Part shown: in pieces, positions 40,491 through 49,406 of the stretch
Layout of the letters: each line of letters opens with the position of its first letter
Numbering within the stretch: position 1 is the first letter of the stretch
Origin: an uncultured Lachnospiraceae bacterium
GTDB taxonomy: Bacteria; Bacillota; Clostridia; Lachnospirales; Lachnospiraceae
Direction: 5' to 3'
Length of the DNA stretch: 50,824 nt
Assembly (NCBI GenBank): GCA_946552115.1
Contig: CAMNRH010000020.1
Location: forward strand, 1-50,824
Notes under the pieces: generated by a model
What the model saw: only the letters and a program-made list of their open reading frames with translations
Databases searched by the model: none
What the model was told of the DNA's origin: nothing
Translations under genes and position numbers: made by a program

Positions 40491-41042
40491 TTAAACAGTC
40501 ATTACCTCTTTCGACTTAGCCTCTACCGTTTTATCAACTTCTTTAATAAATTTATCTGTCAGCTTTTGAAGCTCATCCGTCATATCTTTAATCTCATCCT
40601 CTGAGACATCCGAACCCTTAAGCTTTTTGAACGCGTCGTTTCCGTCGCGGCGAATATTACGGACAGCAACCTTCGCCGCTTCTCCTTTCTTCTTTACATC
40701 TTTCACAAGCTCTTTTCTGCGCTCCTCCGTAAGCTCCGGAAATACAAGTCGGATACAGGAGCCGTCATTTGTCGGATTAATTCCAAGATCCGACACCTGA
40801 ATTGCTTTCTCAATTACCTTAAGCATCGTCTTCTCCCACGGCTGAATCTGGATCATCCTTGGCTCGGGTACAACTACATTCGCCACCTGCTGAATCGGCG
40901 ACGGTGTCCCATAGTAATCCACCATAATTCTGTTCAGCACATTCGGATTCGCACGTCCGGCACGGATTGTTCCAAGCTCATCCTCCAAATTGGCCAGAGT
41001 CTTTTTCATCTTACTTTCGTATACCTGCAATTTTTCATTCAT
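40491..41042 (-). CDS. frr: ribosome recycling factor
   Basis: 183 residues with the usual motifs YESKMKKTLANLEDELGTIR, AGRANPNVLNRIMVDYYG and RDGNDAFKKLKGSDVSEDEI. It dismantles post-termination ribosomes together with EF-G. Located directly downstream of pyrH (19 bp). Confidence 0.95.
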   Translation of the reverse strand: MNEKLQVYESKMKKTLANLEDELGTIRAGRANPNVLNRIMVDYYGTPSPIQQVANVVVPEPRMIQIQPWEKTMLKVIEKAIQVSDLGINPTNDGSCIRLVFPELTEERRKELVKDVKKKGEAAKVAVRNIRRDGNDAFKKLKGSDVSEDEIKDMTDELQKLTDKFIKEVDKTVEAKSKEVMTV

Positions 41043-41060
41043 AACCTGTCTCCTCCTTAT

Positions 41061-41756
41061 TTATACAGTCACCTTTGTTCCTGTAAACTTTCCCGTCATC
41101 GTCTCAACAATACTGTTCTTTTCATTTAATCCAAATACCAGCATCGGCATCTTATTTTCCAAACACATAATAGATGCTGTCAAATCCACCGCCTGAAGTT
41201 TCCTGTCAATAATTTCACGTATGGATATCTCATCATATTTTTTCGCTTCCGGATTCACTTTCGGATCGCTGTCATAAATTCCGTCAATCGCTTTTGCCAA
41301 AAGCATCGCATCCGCTTCAATTTCAATTGCGCGAAGCACAGCTCCCGTATCCGTAGAAAAATATGGATGTCCCGTTCCTCCCGCGAAAAAGATAACTTTT
41401 TCCTGCTCCAGTGCTTCCAACGCCTTATCTTTAGAAAACAGAGAAGTAAATGAACCACAGACAAACGGCGTAAATACTTCCGTCTTCATCCCCGCATAAC
41501 GAAAAATATCCGATACATAAATACAATTCATCACCGTCGCGAGCATCCCAATCTGATCCGCCTTTACACGGTCAATTGTCTCACTCGTCCGGCCTCTCCA
41601 GAAATTCCCGCCTCCGGTAACAATCGCCACCTGAACACCGCTGTCTACAAGCCCTTTTACCTGCTTTGCAACACCCATACAGGTCTCCTCATCAAATCCT
41701 GTCTTTTTATCACCCGCGAGAGCCTCCCCGCTAAGCTTTAATAATACTCTTTTCAT
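41061..41756 (-). CDS. pyrH: UMP kinase
   Basis: 231 residues from the ATG at 41756 (AAGGAG; a GTG at 41774 is less likely). LKLSGEALAGDKKTGF, GGGNFWRGRTSETIDRVKAD and IYDSDPKVNPEAKKYDEIS are hexameric bacterial UMP kinase motifs. It phosphorylates UMP to UDP. rpsB and tsf, the frequent upstream genes, are absent here; an AlbA-type gene precedes it instead. Confidence 0.95.
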   Translation of the reverse strand: MKRVLLKLSGEALAGDKKTGFDEETCMGVAKQVKGLVDSGVQVAIVTGGGNFWRGRTSETIDRVKADQIGMLATVMNCIYVSDIFRYAGMKTEVFTPFVCGSFTSLFSKDKALEALEQEKVIFFAGGTGHPYFSTDTGAVLRAIEIEADAMLLAKAIDGIYDSDPKVNPEAKKYDEISIREIIDRKLQAVDLTASIMCLENKMPMLVFGLNEKNSIVETMTGKFTGTKVTV

Positions 41757-41865
41757 CGTCTTATACTCCTTCACATACCTGTAATTCAGTATAGCACAGG
41801 AGTTTCAAAAATGGAATATCAGATATTGATTAAATTTGCCAATTGGATCTGCTAACGTATTTTCC

Positions 41866-43473
41866 CTATATTATATCTACTAAAACTCTCCAACTGCCGC
41901 TTCTTCTGGAGCCTTCCCGGGCTACCGCCCCTTTCTTTTTCAGAGATTGAAGCGTACGTTCAACCGTCCGCTTTGCAATCTTACTCTGCTGACTAATACG
42001 ATCCGTCGAAATTGCGGGCTGCTCCTTAAGAATTGCCAAGACTTTCTTCTCATTTTCATTTAATGCTGCTATTTTGTTTTCACCATCGTTTATATTACCG
42101 CCATTTCTTTTTCTTCTGTCTATATCTTTACTATTTATTTTATTTCTGTTTATACCGCCACCTCCTGCTTTACTGTCCTCCATACCACCGCCCTTCACTT
42201 TACTTCTGTTTATGTCGCCGCCGTCTGCTTTATCGCCGTTCGCATCACCGCCATTCATTTTACTGCCATCTATATCAGCGCCGCTTGTTTTACCGCCATT
42301 CCTGTTACTTCCGCTGTCCTTGTTATCATCTGCATCATTTACGGCTTCTACTCCCCTGTACAAGATATCCTTTTCATCCTGAACATCCTCTCCATAATTC
42401 AAGCTCTTCAAAACAACGGTAAACTGTCCTTTATCTGAATAAAACTCCGGCGCCTTATCCGGAGTATAATTGACAGCTTTCTCATAAATGCGTCTTATCC
42501 GGTCAAGTCCCGTCCCCTGCTGCTTCATATAGCCTATCCGCCAAAAAATATCCGCCAGCGTCGGATTACGCCTCACAGATAAAACTATATTCGATTTTTT
42601 ATCCTGAATAGCCTCCCCGTCCGGCATCCCTCCCGGCGAGCTTATCATAAGACAATCATCAAACATGTCAATTTGAATCTCGCTTTCTGCTATCAGGTAA
42701 TCACGGTGTGCGAATGCATTTACCACTGCCTCAAACAAACTCCACTCACAATAATCCGGAAGCTCTGTTTTTCTTTCATTTTCTTCCCGCCATAAATTCT
42801 TCATATTACGTTTCACAAACCAGATACTCTTATTGATAAGAAAGATGAGGCTTCCCTTATATTTTGCATGGTCTGAAAGCTCTCCGGTGTTCTTCTTAGC
42901 GGTACCTTTCCATCTGCGGCAGAAAAGCTCTGAATTAGACACCGAAGATCTATCTGCAAAAAGGAGGCCGGCATTCGTAAGCTTTCCGCCCTTTGACAGC
43001 CCAAAGGCCTCAAACCTTCTGTTATTCATTCTTCTTCCGCTCCATTCCTCATAAGCCACACAAAAATCTACAAATGAAAAATCTTTGAAATAATACCCGG
43101 TAATCTGTGTATCATAAGTAAGATGCCGTCCCTTGAGCACCAATCTCTTTAATTCCTGCGCATCCGCCTCAATACTCGCTTTGCCCGACCTCACATACGC
43201 TTTTATCGTATCATTCCCGGCGTAATAATACGGCATTTCCCGCCCGGCTTCCACCTCCAGAAGCAATAGCCGTTTTCCGTTGTTGGATTCCTTTTCTTTT
43301 AAATGAATCTCGGGAAAAGGCACGATACATTCTTCGATTTTCAGCCGGATAATCTCAGAAGCGGTTTCCATATCCTTTGCACCTGCTACTGTTCCATCCT
43401 CTGACGCTCCAAATACTAACACACCACCGGTGCCATTCGCAAACGCACTCACGCTTTTCAGCCAGTTCTCCAT
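41866..43473 (-). CDS. AlbA_2-type ATP-binding regulator with repeat linker
   Basis: About 535 residues from the ATG at 43473. It begins in the middle of the AlbA_2 (Schlafen-like) pattern (WLKSVSAFANGTGGVLVFG); relatives carry some 17 extra N-terminal residues with an E-x-K. A GHKL-type ATP-binding domain follows (EAVVNAFAHRDYLI, GTGLDRIRRIYEKA). Then comes a Gly/Asn/Asp/Lys linker made of 10-residue units, and a winged helix (VLAILKEQPAISTDRISQQS). Family members are transcription regulators of uncertain ligand. Confidence 0.75.
   Translation of the reverse strand: MENWLKSVSAFANGTGGVLVFGASEDGTVAGAKDMETASEIIRLKIEECIVPFPEIHLKEKESNNGKRLLLLEVEAGREMPYYYAGNDTIKAYVRSGKASIEADAQELKRLVLKGRHLTYDTQITGYYFKDFSFVDFCVAYEEWSGRRMNNRRFEAFGLSKGGKLTNAGLLFADRSSVSNSELFCRRWKGTAKKNTGELSDHAKYKGSLIFLINKSIWFVKRNMKNLWREENERKTELPDYCEWSLFEAVVNAFAHRDYLIAESEIQIDMFDDCLMISSPGGMPDGEAIQDKKSNIVLSVRRNPTLADIFWRIGYMKQQGTGLDRIRRIYEKAVNYTPDKAPEFYSDKGQFTVVLKSLNYGEDVQDEKDILYRGVEAVNDADDNKDSGSNRNGGKTSGADIDGSKMNGGDANGDKADGGDINRSKVKGGGMEDSKAGGGGINRNKINSKDIDRRKRNGGNINDGENKIAALNENEKKVLAILKEQPAISTDRISQQSKIAKRTVERTLQSLKKKGAVAREGSRRSGSWRVLVDII
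42073..42282 (-). repeat. 30-bp minisatellite encoding a 10-residue repeat
   Basis: Seven in-frame units, such as GGDINRSKVK, GGGINRNKIN and GGNINDGENK, with an eighth degenerate unit at the N-terminal side. Consensus roughly G-G-x-I-N/D-x-x-K-x-x. Degenerate at DNA level, so old. Length may vary between strains. Confidence 0.75.
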
Positions 43474-43604
43474 ACCTTTTCCCCTTTTCACACACATATT
43501 TTCTAAAATATTATAGCATTTTTACCGCCATCTTTCAATAAATTACACGGCTTCTAAAAATATTGTGCCATCTCAAAAAATATCACGCCAATTAAAATCT
43601 AAAA

Positions 43605-43640
43605 ATAAAAAAACTTCCGGTCATGTTATATGCCGAAAGT
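43605..43640 (-). terminator. terminator after upp
   Basis: On the minus strand ACTTTCGG pairs with CCGGAAGT (one G-U), followed by a long T run. Confidence 0.75.
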
Positions 43641-43687
43641 CTTTTATTTCTGACTGTATAATTTCCAAAAATCAATATTCTCCAGGT

Positions 43688-44317
43688 TCATTTTGTACCA
43701 AAAATGCGGTCTCCTGCATCTCCAAGTCCTGGGACAATATACTTCTGTTCGTTTAGACGGTCATCCAATGCCCCGATATACAAATCAACATCAGGATGCT
43801 CTCTCTGCATTCGCTCTACGCCTTCCGGAGCCGCAATAATGCATAAAAACCGAATTGCTTTCACGCCTTTATCTTTCAGCATCTGAATCGCCGCCACACT
43901 GGAGCCTCCAGTTGCCAGCATAGGATCAACTACAAATACTTCCCTCTCATCACAATCCGCCGGCAGCTTACAATAATACTCTACCGGTTCAAAGGTTTCT
44001 GGATTTCGATAAAGTCCGATGTGCCCCACCTTTGCGGCGGGTATCATCTGCAGAATTCCATCAACCATTCCAAGCCCTGCCCTAAGAATCGGTACAACTG
44101 CCAGCTTCTTGCCGCTTAACTCTTTTCCTGTCATTTCACAAATCGGCGTCTTAATTTTTACATCTTTAAGTCTCAAATCTCTGGACGCCTCATAACACAT
44201 CAGAGCTGCAATCTCTCCCACAATCTCGCGGAATTCCTTAGAGCCCACATCTTCTCTGCGTATATAGTTAATCTTATGTTGAATTAACGGATGATCCATA
44301 ACCTGTACTTTTGACAT
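43688..44317 (-). CDS. upp: uracil phosphoribosyltransferase
   Basis: 209 residues. [40 protein letters not shown] (PRPP-binding) and [16 protein letters not shown] (uracil-binding end) are diagnostic. It salvages uracil to UMP, which pyrH in the same neighbourhood phosphorylates. Monocistronic: own ribosome site GGAGGAG and own terminator. Confidence 0.95.
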   Translation of the reverse strand: MSKVQVMDHPLIQHKINYIRREDVGSKEFREIVGEIAALMCYEASRDLRLKDVKIKTPICEMTGKELSGKKLAVVPILRAGLGMVDGILQMIPAAKVGHIGLYRNPETFEPVEYYCKLPADCDEREVFVVDPMLATGGSSVAAIQMLKDKGVKAIRFLCIIAAPEGVERMQREHPDVDLYIGALDDRLNEQKYIVPGLGDAGDRIFGTK

Positions 44318-44330
44318 TTTATCTCCTCCC

Positions 44331-44760
44331 TCGCATTATAATGCACTTCTTGTACGCTTATTACATTTTCTCCATTATGTCTTCATGCCTTACATTATAC
44401 TACATGTCGGCCTGCAGGTAAATTTCTTTCTTCCTGCTGCTACACTTTGCATACCACTTACAAGGATTCTCAAACTGGAAATAAAATGCCTACTGTCTAC
44501 AGGGCTGTTTTTCCGAAAGATACAATGCCTATAGATGTCACCTTTTTCTCCATTTCTATATCAATATTCATCATCAATATTCATCATTGATGCCAATCCC
44601 GCTATATTTTCCTCCAATGTTTTATGATTTCCTTATCGCTGATCTTTTTTACAAGCCGGATCCCAACTGTCCCTAATCCGCGTCCCTCTATGAATTGGAA
44701 ACGTCATAAGAAAAATGTTTCTGACGTTTCCAATTATAATCTTATAGTGACGGAACTGCA
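44331..44760. other. 430-bp intergenic region between upp and SDR genes
   Basis: No gene. A TATAAT-like -10 lies close to the upp start (minus strand) with a poor -35. The main structure is a perfect 14-bp inverted repeat, AATTGGAAACGTCA (44693-44706) and TGACGTTTCCAATT (44722-44735), with a 15-nt loop. Confidence 0.5.
44693..44735. repeat. perfect 14-bp inverted repeat
   Basis: AATTGGAAACGTCA / TGACGTTTCCAATT, 25 bp downstream of the SDR stop codon. On the minus strand no U-run follows, so a simple terminator is unlikely. Confidence 0.6.
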
Positions 44761-45756
44761 CTACTCCCACATACTTCTCGCCGCGTGGCTCACATAATTT
44801 TCTCCCATAATCTTCTGTTTAAATACTTCTCCTAGCTCATCCACTTTCCACAAAAACCCGCTGCCCTCCGGACGCTCCGCATGGGTAACATGAACCGGGT
44901 ACTGGTAACGGGCAACCTTTCCGGAAGCTTTTACACTGAATACTTCCCCGCTGATATAAGAAGCCTCCTCCGTACTCAAATAAGCGAAAAACGGGCCCAA
45001 ATTCACCGGATCGTCGTGATCGTCCTCCACAACTTTCAAAAGCCTGGGATCCGGATCTTTTCCAGTAATTGCCTTTACATTTCTTAACATTTTGTTATAC
45101 TCTACCGCATGCCCCGGCGAAGCTCCCTGCGGGCAGTATGCATTTACTGTGATGCCGTAGCGGTAAAGCTCCTTTGCCGCTGCCCATGTGAGTCCCACAA
45201 TTCCCGCATTTCCTGCTGAATAAGCATCATTATCCACCAAACCCGTCCAGGCATCAGAGGAACAGTTGAAAATACGTCCGAATTTCTGCTCCATCATATA
45301 GGGCACTGCAAAATGCATCAGATTAAAGGCCCCCTTCATTTTTGGCACCGTCATATAATCCCATTTTTCCTCAGTCAATGAGGTAATCGAACCCGAACCA
45401 AGACCTGCGGCATTATTTACTACAATGTCAATGCGTCCCCAGGTGTCAACAGCTTTCTTTACCATATTTTCAGCCGACGACGGATTCGCAGCATCCCCAT
45501 AAAAAGCAATTGCCTCTCCGCCTTCCTTTTTAATTGCTGCCGCTGTGCTCTCTGCATCTCCGGCAAGACGGCGCATTTCCTCCCACTCCTCCTCTGGCAT
45601 GGACGACTTATCGTAGTTCTCTATACTTGCCCCTCCCGGTTTTCTGTTATTTGTAACCACTTTCGCACCCTCACGCGCCAGATATACCGCAATCCCCCGT
45701 CCTATTCCCTGACCGGAGCCTGTAACGATTGCAACTTTTCCTTCTAAACATCCCAT
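44761..45756 (-). CDS. SDR-family oxidoreductase lacking the catalytic lysine
   Basis: 331 residues from the ATG at 45756 (AGAGGTTT). Rossmann motif VTGSGQGIG and NNAAG are intact. The usual S...Y-x-x-x-K reads NCSSDAWTGLVDNDAYSAGN, so lysine is replaced by asparagine. The C-terminal 90 residues extend beyond a normal SDR. It follows the flavin reductase gene by 81 bp on the same strand. Substrate unknown. Activity as a standard dehydrogenase is doubtful. Confidence 0.75.
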   Translation of the reverse strand: MGCLEGKVAIVTGSGQGIGRGIAVYLAREGAKVVTNNRKPGGASIENYDKSSMPEEEWEEMRRLAGDAESTAAAIKKEGGEAIAFYGDAANPSSAENMVKKAVDTWGRIDIVVNNAAGLGSGSITSLTEEKWDYMTVPKMKGAFNLMHFAVPYMMEQKFGRIFNCSSDAWTGLVDNDAYSAGNAGIVGLTWAAAKELYRYGITVNAYCPQGASPGHAVEYNKMLRNVKAITGKDPDPRLLKVVEDDHDDPVNLGPFFAYLSTEEASYISGEVFSVKASGKVARYQYPVHVTHAERPEGSGFLWKVDELGEVFKQKIMGENYVSHAARSMWE

Positions 45757-45837
45757 AATAAACCTCTTTTTATGACTTTCTAATATTTCCATGGCCTGCC
45801 CATATTCCGGCAGGCCGTCTGTAGTTTCCCTGTACCA

Positions 45838-47847
45838 TTAAATAGAATTGGCGATTCCCCATGCATCCGTAATTGCATTTCCGATTACTCTCTTATTATC
45901 ACAGCGCAGCTTTAATGTAGCGTCTCCCACCAAATGGATTTCCGGCACCTTTCCCTGAAGCTCTCCGAAAATGGCCGGCTGTCCATGATACCCGCGGCAT
46001 ATCAGCACATTGTCACACAAAACATCCAATGTGTCTTTCGTTTTCTGATCCCTCAAAACAGCGCCTGTTTCCGTAATTTCAGAAATAGCCTTGCCAAAAT
46101 GAATCCTGACCTGTCCGCTTCGCATAAAATCACTCAGAAGGACACTTAACCTCTGCTGCTGCGGTGAACTGTTGTCATCACCTAACTCCATAATGCCGCG
46201 CACAGCGCCCCTTCTGGAGCTTATAATCACTTTCTTTCCCTTTCTTGCAAGGCTTAAGGCAATCTCCAGGTTCATAAAGCAGCCACCTACAATCAAAACA
46301 GTCTCTCCAAGTTCAAGGGTCTCTGCATTTGTAGCATAATCAAAAATCGTCATCACCCGGCCGCTGTACTCCTTCGCCCCCTTTACCGCTGCCGGAAGCG
46401 CCGGAGCGCCTGTTGCCACAATAACCGCGTCATAATTTCCCGCAAGTACTTTCTCTGCCGTTGCTTCCTCCGGAATTACATGAACCTGTAATTTTTCCAT
46501 CTGAATTTTATAATAATCAATCAGCCTGCAAATATCGTGCTTAAAGCTCTTGTCAAATGCTGCCTCATGCATCGTCCCGCCCAGATAACGCTTCTCGTAC
46601 AAATCCACCTTATGCCCCCGGACACGCAAAAGTCTGGCCGCCTCCATGCCGGCCGGGCCGCCTCCGATTACGCAGACCCTTTTTTCCCGGTCAATAGGCC
46701 TAATGTCCCTGATTCCCGCCATATTGCACTGGGGATTTACGGAGCAGCGAAGCCCCACTGCAGCATTAAACTTCTCAATAGTTCCCACGCAGCCCATCGT
46801 GCATCGGATACAGGGAACAATATCCTCCGGACGGTCTTCTCTAAGCTTGACCGCCCAGGCAGGATCCGCAAGCATCGGACGCCCCAAGCCAATAAAATCA
46901 CAGACCCCATCCCTAAGCGCCTGCTCTGCAATATCCGGGGTGGTAAATCCTCCGTCCAGAATAACCGGAACCTTGATTTCCGCATCCTTAAAAGCCTTAG
47001 CAATCTCTATGAAATCACCTCGCCTGTCATACTGCGCATTGATGACACGGACATTCCGGTAATCGCCGCCTACCACATGGAGTGCCGCGATACCTGTCTG
47101 TTCCAGAATCTTCGCCTGTGTGATTCCATCCTTCATGGTAAGCCCATCATCACTGAATTCACATCCGCAGACACGGGCAATAATCGGATAATCCTTTCCA
47201 CATTTCCTCTGACAGGCTTCAATAATTTCCTTAAAGAAACGAACCCTGTTTTCCGCAGAACCGCCATACTCGTCCGTCCTGTGGTTATAAAACGGCGAGC
47301 AGAACATATTAATCAGGTGATTGATTGCTCCGTGAATCTGCACCCCGTCAAAGCCTGCCATCTTCGCCCGCCACGCCGCATCTGCAAAATCCTCCTCACA
47401 CTTTTTAATCTCCGCCTTTGTCATGCCTTTGATGGGGAACGGCATAATGCCGCCCATCATCTCATTCATGGTCGAAGGTCCCCATGATTCTTTCTCCCCG
47501 GCAAGGGCAAGCTGCTTGCCGATATGACAGAGCTGAAGAACTGTCTTTACATCATAGTCATGAATTGCCGACGCAAGACGCGCCATGCCGGTAATCTGCC
47601 CGTTTTCTGTAAGACCCAGACAGTTATCCTCACCCTTGCTCATATTGTCGTCAATATATGTACACTCTACAATAAGAAGCCCCATGCGCCCTGCTGCCTG
47701 CTGCGCGTAAAATTTAAGCGCACGTTCCGTAACATACCCAAACTTATCCGCATTCAGAGAACCCATAGGAGCCATAACAATACGGTTCGATAATTCCCAC
47801 GGTCCCATTTTTGCCGGTTCCAGCAAGAACGGATATTTCATTTCCAT
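45838..47847 (-). CDS. old-yellow-enzyme / FAD-dependent enoate reductase-like protein
   Basis: 669 residues. The N-terminal 350 residues form a TIM barrel with FMN (NRIVMAPMGSLNADKFGYVT, NHRTDEYGGSAENRVRFFKE), then a 4Fe-4S cysteine cluster (CIRCTMGCVGTIEKFNAAVG then LRCSVNP) and a C-terminal FAD/NAD(P) Rossmann domain (VCVIGGGPAGMEAARLLRV). This is the 2,4-dienoyl-CoA reductase / BaiCD-like architecture that reduces activated C=C bonds. The substrate (bile acid, steroid, cinnamate or other enoate) is unknown. Confidence 0.85.
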   Translation of the reverse strand: MEMKYPFLLEPAKMGPWELSNRIVMAPMGSLNADKFGYVTERALKFYAQQAAGRMGLLIVECTYIDDNMSKGEDNCLGLTENGQITGMARLASAIHDYDVKTVLQLCHIGKQLALAGEKESWGPSTMNEMMGGIMPFPIKGMTKAEIKKCEEDFADAAWRAKMAGFDGVQIHGAINHLINMFCSPFYNHRTDEYGGSAENRVRFFKEIIEACQRKCGKDYPIIARVCGCEFSDDGLTMKDGITQAKILEQTGIAALHVVGGDYRNVRVINAQYDRRGDFIEIAKAFKDAEIKVPVILDGGFTTPDIAEQALRDGVCDFIGLGRPMLADPAWAVKLREDRPEDIVPCIRCTMGCVGTIEKFNAAVGLRCSVNPQCNMAGIRDIRPIDREKRVCVIGGGPAGMEAARLLRVRGHKVDLYEKRYLGGTMHEAAFDKSFKHDICRLIDYYKIQMEKLQVHVIPEEATAEKVLAGNYDAVIVATGAPALPAAVKGAKEYSGRVMTIFDYATNAETLELGETVLIVGGCFMNLEIALSLARKGKKVIISSRRGAVRGIMELGDDNSSPQQQRLSVLLSDFMRSGQVRIHFGKAISEITETGAVLRDQKTKDTLDVLCDNVLICRGYHGQPAIFGELQGKVPEIHLVGDATLKLRCDNKRVIGNAITDAWGIANSI

Positions 47848-47924
47848 AAAAAAACCCCCTTTTTCTTAGAGCATTCCCGGATTCTTCCGGTACCGCCCGT
47901 ATTCGTGCCGCCATCCTTACATCA

Positions 47925-47967
47925 ATCTAAACACACAAAAAGAGAGTTGTCAATATATTTCCAGTTT
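47925..47967 (-). promoter_or_regulatory. regulated promoter of the enoate reductase operon
   Basis: TTGACA (47948-47953), 17-bp spacer, a weak -10 TTAGAT (47925-47930). The 18-bp element at 47950-47967 overlaps the -35, and an exact second copy occurs 80 bp upstream (48030-48047) at the end of the XRE regulator gene. This looks like an activated or repressed promoter. Confidence 0.6.
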
Positions 47968-48029
47968 ATTTTTTATTTTTATAAATTATTTTCTATTTTC
48001 TTATCCAAAAGAAATATATCAAAGTATAA

Positions 48030-48047
48030 TCAATATATTTCCAGTTT
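48030..48047. repeat. second copy of 18-bp regulatory repeat
   Basis: TCAATATATTTCCAGTTT, identical to 47950-47967. It includes the last codons and the stop of the XRE regulator gene. The copies are exactly 80 bp apart. Confidence 0.55.
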
Positions 48048-49064
48048 TTTTTCAAAATCAGACATCTGATCATATTTTTCCAAAAGCTCCGCTATCTCAT
48101 GAATCAGTTTTTTCTTCTGATGATAGCTTAACCCTTCCATTTTATAAAACGGAAGCTGAATCAGCTTTAAAACAAACGCCGGATCCCAGCTCAGGGATTT
48201 TGAAAAAATATCCATTGCCTGGGTCGTTCCAAGCATGTCAAATTTAAGCGCCTCCTGAAAAAAATCAGTAATACTGTTCATCAGTTCTGAACTGACCGAA
48301 TCAAATGTATTTACCATATGTACCTGGCGGCTGACATAATCTTTCGATGACAGTATACGTCCAAATCCAATCAGAGAATGTACCTGGTATTTTTCCAGAT
48401 AGGCAGACGTATCCCGAAGGATTTCCACCGCATTTTCCGGCGGCAGCTTGCAGAATACGCTTCCAAACTTCTCAAGCCGGATAAGCATATGGGAAATACA
48501 GTAAATAACAAGATATGTGGTATGCCTGTCCACACCGGACAGGATACGGGAAATATCTTTCGGAGCTATCTCCATCCGGACGAGAATCCTCGTACTTCCC
48601 TGCTGCTCAAAGGGAATAATCTCGTTTGCCGGAAATGCGGACGACAGCTCCGAATCATAATTCTCATTCATAATAGCAGCCAGTCTTTCTACCTCTATCC
48701 CAAGCTCTCCGAGCCTTTCTTTCAGATCTGATGCCATCTCCTCCGACACCAGAACCGGTCTGTCCGCCGTGTCATACTGCAGAAGCCACACCTGCTCCGG
48801 CATCCTCTCCCCCGGCATAAAGGACATCAGCACCCTCACAGCCGCCGGCAGCACATCCTCATAAAAATCCTCTCCGCCCGTCAGAAAGGAAAGAATCCTC
48901 GTCAAATCCCGTTTCTGTATATTCTTCACATCCCCGCTCTCCAGCTTTGACACATAAGACGGGCTCTTTTCAATAAAAGTCGCCAGCTCTTTCGCCGAAA
49001 TTCCTTTCTGTGTCCGAATTGTCCGAATCAAAACCGCCAGTTCACCCGTAACCGTAAATTTCAT
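48031..49064 (-). CDS. XRE-family transcription regulator
   Basis: 344 residues. N-terminal helix-turn-helix (LAVLIRTIRTQKGISAKELA, FIEKSPSYVSKLESGDVKNI), then a 270-residue effector domain with no enzymatic motif. Same strand and upstream of the enoate reductase-SDR pair, so it is the likely inducer-responsive regulator, binding the 18-bp repeats. Confidence 0.75.
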
Positions 49065-49274
49065 GAAAAACCCCCGTTTATAAATATATTTTTGGTGTAA
49101 TCACTAAAATTTCCATTCCGTATATAAATTCAGTATACAGCAAACTTTTTCTCCTGAAAAGGGTAAAAACCCCACGCACGCCAATAATCTATAAAACATT
49201 TCAAAAAATCGTTTTACATATCATATAGTTCTCCATATACAAATCATTTTTTCAAATATTTTATTAAATTTATA

Positions 49275-49303
49275 TTGATTTTAGAATTTTTTTGATTTAT
49301 AAT
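49275..49303 (+). promoter_or_regulatory. promoter of the PheS/PheT-like gene
   Basis: TTGATT, 17-bp spacer, TATAAT (49298-49303). The 340-bp region 49065-49406 is very AT-rich. I see no T-box (no specifier loop or conserved 14-nt T-box) before the gene. Confidence 0.55.
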
Positions 49304-49406
49304 CATTAATATAAAATATGTGAGAAAAACGGAATATCAAATCTGCCATCCTTTTACGTCAGACTTACATAAAAAAATACTTTTTCAGTAATCAGAGGAG
49401 ACGATT

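Noticed and set aside
42033-42422. Plus-strand frames rich in F, L, P, S and H
   Set aside because: They are the reverse reading of the AlbA-type gene's 10-residue repeat; no start signal.
46537-47487. 316-codon plus-strand frame opposite the flavin reductase gene
   Set aside because: It is a shadow of the minus-strand OYE/FAD gene, with low-complexity, basic composition and no ribosome site.
49065-49406. Possible T-box leader before the synthetase-like gene
   Set aside because: No specifier loop, T-box bulge sequence or antiterminator/terminator pair was seen.
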